Positions 4,601 to 6,186 of a stretch of DNA of 6,186 nt are shown in pieces (the first letter of the stretch is position 1; each line of letters opens with the position of its first letter). The translations under genes and the position numbers were made by a program. The stretch covers positions 1 through 6,186 of the forward strand of contig CAJTYM010000084.1 of NCBI GenBank assembly GCA_910583835.1, given 5' to 3'. Below the pieces are notes generated by a model. The model worked only from the letters and a program-made list of their open reading frames with translations, had not been told where the DNA came from and did no database searches. The DNA comes from an uncultured Lachnospiraceae bacterium (GTDB lineage: Bacteria > Bacillota > Clostridia > Lachnospirales > Lachnospiraceae).

Positions 4601-6173
4601 AAAACTCTCGCCGGGCAAGCTGAGCCTTTCTTTCTGGATTAACCCGGAACAGAAGATGGAAGGGGAGCGCGCCATTACATGGAATAAGACGCAGTGGTAC
4701 AGTGACGGCTGGTATCTGATGTCGGAAAGCGATACAACGCCGTTGGCATTGTCCGTGGGACCGGCAGCAGCAGAGAAGCAGCCGTACATGATTTCCGTAT
4801 CGGGCGACAGGAGCAAGTTCTTCCCGGCAGGGGAGTGGACGCATATCCTGGTGACGTATGACAGCGATACCAAGGAGGCTGCGATTTACCGCAACGGCAT
4901 CCCTCAGAAGACAACGGTGAAATATGGGCTGAGCGCGACTTCCACCGGGGTTATCGGACCATGTGAGGACATGGAGAAAGCTATCGGGTATAACGGTCCT
5001 AATTACAAAGGCGCTTACCTGAAAGCTGCCCTTGATGAGTACCGCCTGTATGATAAGGTTCTGGGTCAGGAGCAGGTAATTGAGGAATATGAGAAGAGCG
5101 GACAATTATTTGATAAACGGGCAGTGGCGCAGAAGGATATCGATGCGCTGCAAATCCCGGATACCGTGACTGGTAGGCTTATCCTGGCAAGTAAAGGGGA
5201 ATCCGGCTCAGCGATTACCTGGAAAACGTCAAATCCTGATATAATTTCTTTGGACGGCACGGTTGTACGACCGGAAATCGGACAAAGGGATGAGACGGTC
5301 ACCCTGACCGCCAAAGCAGTATTTGCCGGCGGGGAAGCAGTGGAAAAACCATTTACCGTTACCGTAAAGGCAAAGGCAGAGAAGGGTCAGGATGGAATCT
5401 TAGACTGCGGCATTGAAAATGTGACGCTGGCAGACGCTTACCTGCTGAATGCGGCACAGAAGGAAAATGATTATCTGCTGAGCATGACCTCCAAGAAATT
5501 CCTGTATGAATTTTACAGGGTGTCCGGGCTGACGCCGCCCACAGAGGAAGGATACCAGGGCTGGGAGCGCAGCAACGGCACGAACTTCCGCGGACACACA
5601 TTCGGACATTACATGTCCGCACTTTCCCAGGCGTACAGGGGAACGAAAGATGAGGAAGAAAAAGCAGAACTGTTGGCGCAGATCAGGGATGCCGTGGAAG
5701 GGCTCAAAGAATGCCAGGATGCCTATGCGGACGCCAAACCGGCAAGCGCGGGCTATGTGTCGGCATTCCGCGAGAGCATTTTGGATAAAGTGGACGGAAG
5801 CGGGGACAGCGATGAGAATGTTATCGTACCCTGGTACAACCTGCACAAGGTCCTTGCCGGACTGATAGATATCTACACCTTTGTGGATGATGAGGAACTG
5901 GCAGAGGGAGCGCTGGGCATTGCGGAAAACTTTGGCGAGTATGTCTTTAACCGCTGCAGCAAACTGACAGACAACCAGGTGATGCTGCGCACGGAGTACG
6001 GCGGCATGAACGAGGCTTTGTATGAGCTCTATGACATTACCGGAAATACCCACTTTAAGGCGGCGGCAGAGTATTTTGACGAAGTTACGTTATTTAATTC
6101 GCTGGCAGCGAACCAGGATGTGCTGAGCGGCCCTTGCTGTGTGATTGTTTTTCGCAACTCAATTATACCATAA
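1596..6173 (+). CDS. Secreted LamG/Ig/FIVAR multidomain GH127-type beta-L-arabinofuranosidase, 3'-truncated
   Basis: The 1525-codon frame opens with a signal peptide: basic MKRTKK, a hydrophobic stretch at residues 7-24, and a likely cut after LHA (28) or QGA (31). The order is then LamG-like jelly roll (44-260), Ig-like (264-354), LamG (361-581), Ig-like (583-673), four FIVAR repeats (676-946), LamG (948-1170), Ig-like (1173-1258), and the start of a DUF1680/Glyco_hydro_127 domain (1268-1512). The last has GWE (1322-1324), GHTFGHYMSAL (1333-1343), PWYNLHKVLAGL (1412-1423) and EYGGMNEALYELY (1467-1479). In GH127/GH146 enzymes this fold removes terminal beta-L-arabinofuranose using a zinc-bound cysteine nucleophile. 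Homology stops at VLSG (1509-1512); the final 13 residues are unrelated, so the catalytic Glu/Cys cluster, and any wall anchor beyond it, is missing. As written the product should be exported, may bind glycans, and should be inactive. Substrate is inferred from family only. Confidence 0.85.
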   Translation: MKRTKKILAVLLSAAIAVTGLPMFQLHAQGAQTEGSPKAVTKAPVLELKFEGDLTDSSHNNTTVTASGTVSYVQGIKEGEQAISLDGKTMLDLGKNTDFSPKKLTLSFWMKPNAAMSGEQGITWNKTVYNSDGWYLMSTDGGVELSVGPGGGQPYMIASKKTRNELFPVGEWTHMAITYDSDTKQAKIYRNGIPQETNIKYGLGGVATGIIGPCADDKKTIGNNGPNYNGAFLNASLDEYRLYDQVLEVTDIAEAFRESGRTLDAEEVNIIEQKALDAISISASTVKDLQLPVKGEEGCTISWSANGSEYLTDDGKLLKRPRQGEADAEVTMTASVSYVGETPLTKDFQVTVKAISEDEDPSLLLELGFNDDTLTDTSVYGRTVAAAGTAAYTDGEGSNGRAIKFDGNTYLNLGKDGELTPSKMTLSFWLKPNADISEEQIIAWSKGSYNADGWYLNINKDAPLGLSVGPGNSQPHFIKVNGAAKDFFPTTAWTHVVVTYDSETKEARFYRNGIPQKTTVVYAVSDTASGVIGTNNNINVIGSNGEVHGHQGKLKAALDEYRLYDKVLDQEQVIEEYEKSGKTFDKQAAAQADLDALEVREVAADGMTLAGEGASGSVITWESNDAAIAIDGTNCTVTAPGYGEEDKVVTLTAKAVFAGGTPATKTFQVTVKAQKADLSGLQQAMEDAAKFEEETYTPASFQALKDALAAAQSVISNKASTQEQVDAAESDLQAAMDGLAEKADKGELAAAVQAAQAEDESMYTPASWSSLQTALAAAVDVNNNANATQEEVDAAATALRAALANLEENSNPDGKPNKTRLETAIAEAKAKEESLYTPASWASMQTALTEAERVFADEDATQADVTNARQALENAVINLESRVDRTALLAAIQAAEGKNESEYTAESWSSLQTALTEAKRVEADGDATREQIDAAKESLEEAIAKLLEKALVLDLAFEDNLTDNSANAFEVAGNKAASYTDGVKGKAISLDGSTYLNLGKSGKLSPGKLSLSFWINPEQKMEGERAITWNKTQWYSDGWYLMSESDTTPLALSVGPAAAEKQPYMISVSGDRSKFFPAGEWTHILVTYDSDTKEAAIYRNGIPQKTTVKYGLSATSTGVIGPCEDMEKAIGYNGPNYKGAYLKAALDEYRLYDKVLGQEQVIEEYEKSGQLFDKRAVAQKDIDALQIPDTVTGRLILASKGESGSAITWKTSNPDIISLDGTVVRPEIGQRDETVTLTAKAVFAGGEAVEKPFTVTVKAKAEKGQDGILDCGIENVTLADAYLLNAAQKENDYLLSMTSKKFLYEFYRVSGLTPPTEEGYQGWERSNGTNFRGHTFGHYMSALSQAYRGTKDEEEKAELLAQIRDAVEGLKECQDAYADAKPASAGYVSAFRESILDKVDGSGDSDENVIVPWYNLHKVLAGLIDIYTFVDDEELAEGALGIAENFGEYVFNRCSKLTDNQVMLRTEYGGMNEALYELYDITGNTHFKAAAEYFDEVTLFNSLAANQDVLSGPCCVIVFRNSIIP
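1725..2375 (+). other. LamG-like jelly-roll module 1 (residues 44-260)
   Basis: This is a concanavalin A-like fold of the Laminin_G_3 type. Hallmarks are LELKFEGDLTDSS at the first strand, AISLDGKTMLDLG, LTLSFWMKP, GEWTHMAITYDSDTKQAKIY with RNGIPQ, and the closing SLDEYRLYDQVL. Such modules in secreted glycosidases usually bind carbohydrate or act as spacers; here binding is inferred. It is the most AT-rich and sequence-divergent of the three copies at its C-terminal edge. Confidence 0.85.
2385..2657 (+). other. Ig-like module 1 (residues 264-354)
   Basis: The pattern of a short helix (IEQKALDAI), a GCTISWSANGSEYL strand pair and a closing DFQVTVKA strand matches the short 'atrophied' bacterial Ig-like domains found between LamG modules in Firmicutes glycosidases. 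It is the most divergent of the three copies and lacks the LTAKAVFAGG segment shared by copies 2 and 3. It probably acts as a rigid spacer. Confidence 0.65.
2676..3338 (+). other. LamG-like jelly-roll module 2 (residues 361-581)
   Basis: The same fold as module 1: LLLELGFNDDTLTDTS, AIKFDGNTYLNLG, MTLSFWLKP, AWTHVVVTYDSETKEARFY, ALDEYRLYDKVL. It differs from modules 1 and 3 in the loop after G-V-I-G: it has TNNNINVIGSNG where they share a GPC...NGPNY version, so the ligand-facing loop may differ. Its last 83 nt are almost identical to module 3. Confidence 0.85.
3255..3337 (+). repeat. Near-identical 83-nt tract, copy in LamG-2
   Basis: It starts CTGAAAGCTGCCCTTGATGA and ends GAAGAGCGG. It matches 5019-5101 at 81 of 83 positions, the only differences being C/T and A/G near AAGGTCCTGGATCAGG. 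The flanking LamG sequence is far more diverged, so this tract was copied or converted recently. Confidence 0.9.
3342..3614 (+). other. Ig-like module 2 (residues 583-673)
   Basis: It has a helical lead-in (AAQADLDALEV), then GSVITWESNDAAIAI, the conserved VVTLTAKAVFAGG and a closing FQVTVKA strand. It is closely related to module 3, with the same LTAKAVFAGG and GSxITW patterns, and follows LamG-2 directly, so LamG plus Ig is the duplicated unit. Confidence 0.7.
3621..4433 (+). repeat. Four tandem FIVAR repeats (residues 676-946)
   Basis: Four alanine-rich helical repeats of about 60-65 residues (roughly 678-740, 747-807, 820-879, 886-946) share the pattern Y-T-P/A-x-S-W/F-xx-L-xx-AL-xx-A, then A-T-xx-x-V/I-D-AA, then a closing A-xx-A-L helix. 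This matches FIVAR ('found in various architectures'), common in Gram-positive surface proteins and glycosidases as a stalk or weak glycan-binding unit. At DNA level, stretches such as GAGCTGGAGCAGTCTGCAGA recur in repeats 2 and 4, and TATACGCCGGCGAGCTGG in repeats 2 and 3, showing recent duplication. The Ala-rich codons leave long spurious open frames on the opposite strand. Confidence 0.85.
4437..5105 (+). other. LamG-like jelly-roll module 3 (residues 948-1170)
   Basis: Hallmarks are LDLAFEDNLTDNSA, AISLDGSTYLNLG, LSLSFWINP, GEWTHILVTYDSDTKEAAIY and ALDEYRLYDKVL. Its middle resembles module 1 (TWNKTQWYSDGWYLMS, GVIGPCEDMEKAIGYNGPNY), while its end resembles module 2 (QEQVIEEYEKSG), making it a mosaic of the two. 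Confidence 0.85.
5019..5101 (+). repeat. Near-identical 83-nt tract, copy in LamG-3
   Basis: The partner of 3255-3337, in the same reading frame and the same place in the module (the last strand and C-terminal helix of LamG). Recombination between the two copies would delete 1764 bp in frame, removing Ig-2, the FIVAR array and most of LamG-3 and leaving an intact fusion. Confidence 0.9.
5112..5369 (+). other. Ig-like module 3 (residues 1173-1258)
   Basis: It has the lead-in AVAQKDIDALQI, then GSAITWKTSNPDIISLDGT, VTLTAKAVFAGG and FTVTVKAKA. It matches module 2 in its key segments and joins LamG-3 to the hydrolase domain. Confidence 0.7.
5397..6131 (+). other. N-terminal part of a GH127/GH146 (DUF1680) domain (residues 1268-1512)
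   Basis: The order of conserved pieces matches the alpha/alpha-barrel of DUF1680 glycosidases: VTLADAYLLNAAQKENDYLL, the FLYEFYRVSGL segment, GWE, FRGHTFGHYMSALSQAY, a cQ-x-GY-like segment (ECQDAY...AGYVSAF), VPWYNLHKVLAGLIDIY, MLRTEYGGMNEALYELYDITG, and LFNSLAANQDVLSG. Family members usually continue with a His-Ala-Asn-Thr-like motif and then hundreds of residues holding the Glu acid/base and the Cys residues that bind zinc and act as nucleophile. About 245 of some 550-650 residues are present. The GHTFGHY style looks closer to the DUF1680/GH146 branch than to Bifidobacterium HypBA1, but I cannot settle the CAZy family. Confidence 0.85.
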
Positions 6174-6186
6174 GCAAGCGATTTAT
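6132..6186. mobile_element. Foreign 55-nt tail that breaks the GH127 domain, possible mobile-element end
   Basis: After codon 1512 (GGC, 6129-6131) the sequence no longer fits the hydrolase family; it is more AT-rich and ends the frame at TAA 6171-6173 after 13 codons. It contains a 6-bp inverted repeat (CTTGCT 6133-6138 with AGCAAG 6173-6178) and, on the minus strand, a perfect extended -10. This would suit the end of an insertion sequence or another repeated element, but no transposase or full terminal repeat is in view, so family and ends are unknown. A mis-assembly junction is the main alternative. Confidence 0.4.
6162..6170 (-). promoter_or_regulatory. Extended -10 promoter element, reading leftward
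   Basis: The minus strand reads TGGTATAAT: a perfect TATAAT (6167-6162) preceded by a TG-N extension. A -35 at 17 bp would fall at about 6185-6190, mostly beyond the window. Transcription would start near 6155 and run out of the foreign tail, antisense to the hydrolase gene. Confidence 0.45.

Noticed and set aside
6132..6140. Pro-Cys-Cys at residues 1513-1515, resembling the Cys-Cys motif that holds the GH127 nucleophile
   Set aside because: It comes straight after VLSG, more than 100 residues too early, lies in the foreign tail, and lacks the surrounding family sequence. Coincidence.
6139..6186. A group II intron 5' end (GTGTG-like start at the junction)
   Set aside because: Only a GTGTG is present; the usual following structure of bacterial group II introns is not visible, and the GTGTG is several bases inside the break point.

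Overview
The window suggests a low-to-mid GC Gram-positive Bacillota, most likely a gut Lachnospiraceae/Clostridia member. The grounds are perfect AGGAGG-type ribosome binding sites, a Clostridia-style phosphate acetyltransferase, a CcpA cre-like site, and a very large secreted LamG/Ig/FIVAR/glycoside hydrolase protein of the kind gut Firmicutes use on plant or host glycans. Genus cannot be fixed from the sequence alone.

Layout. Positions 1-138 hold a direct repeat: a 55-bp core present twice, exactly, with an 83-bp period, plus strong stem-loop potential. It lies just downstream of pta (183-1193, minus strand), which encodes a complete phosphate acetyltransferase. A divergent intergenic region (1194-1595) holds the pta ribosome binding site and a tentative promoter, a 12/14 match to the CcpA cre consensus (1359-1372), a perfect 14-bp palindrome (1505-1518), and the promoter and ribosome binding site of the rightward gene. 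From 1596 to the end runs one giant gene for an exported enzyme. In order it has a signal peptide, LamG-1, Ig-like-1, LamG-2, Ig-like-2, four FIVAR repeats, LamG-3, Ig-like-3, and the N-terminal part of a GH127/GH146-type (DUF1680) beta-L-arabinofuranosidase domain.

The hydrolase domain stops abruptly after a conserved V-L-S-G motif. The last 55 nt of the window are unrelated to the family, end the frame after 13 foreign codons, and carry a leftward extended -10 promoter. The catalytic, zinc-binding Cys/Glu part of the domain is therefore absent. Either a mobile or repeated element interrupts the gene, or the window is an assembly contig whose two ends both stop in 55-nt repeat sequence.

How the genes relate. 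The arabinofuranosidase would release pentose outside the cell, while Pta (normally with acetate kinase, not in this window) turns acetyl-CoA into acetyl phosphate for ATP and acetate overflow. The genes are divergent and not an operon; the shared cre-like site is the only sign of joint carbon control. I found no sign of a defence, CRISPR or otherwise wholly new system. The points most worth checking are the truncation junction, the 55-nt end coincidence, the stem-loop repeat, and the mosaic LamG modules.
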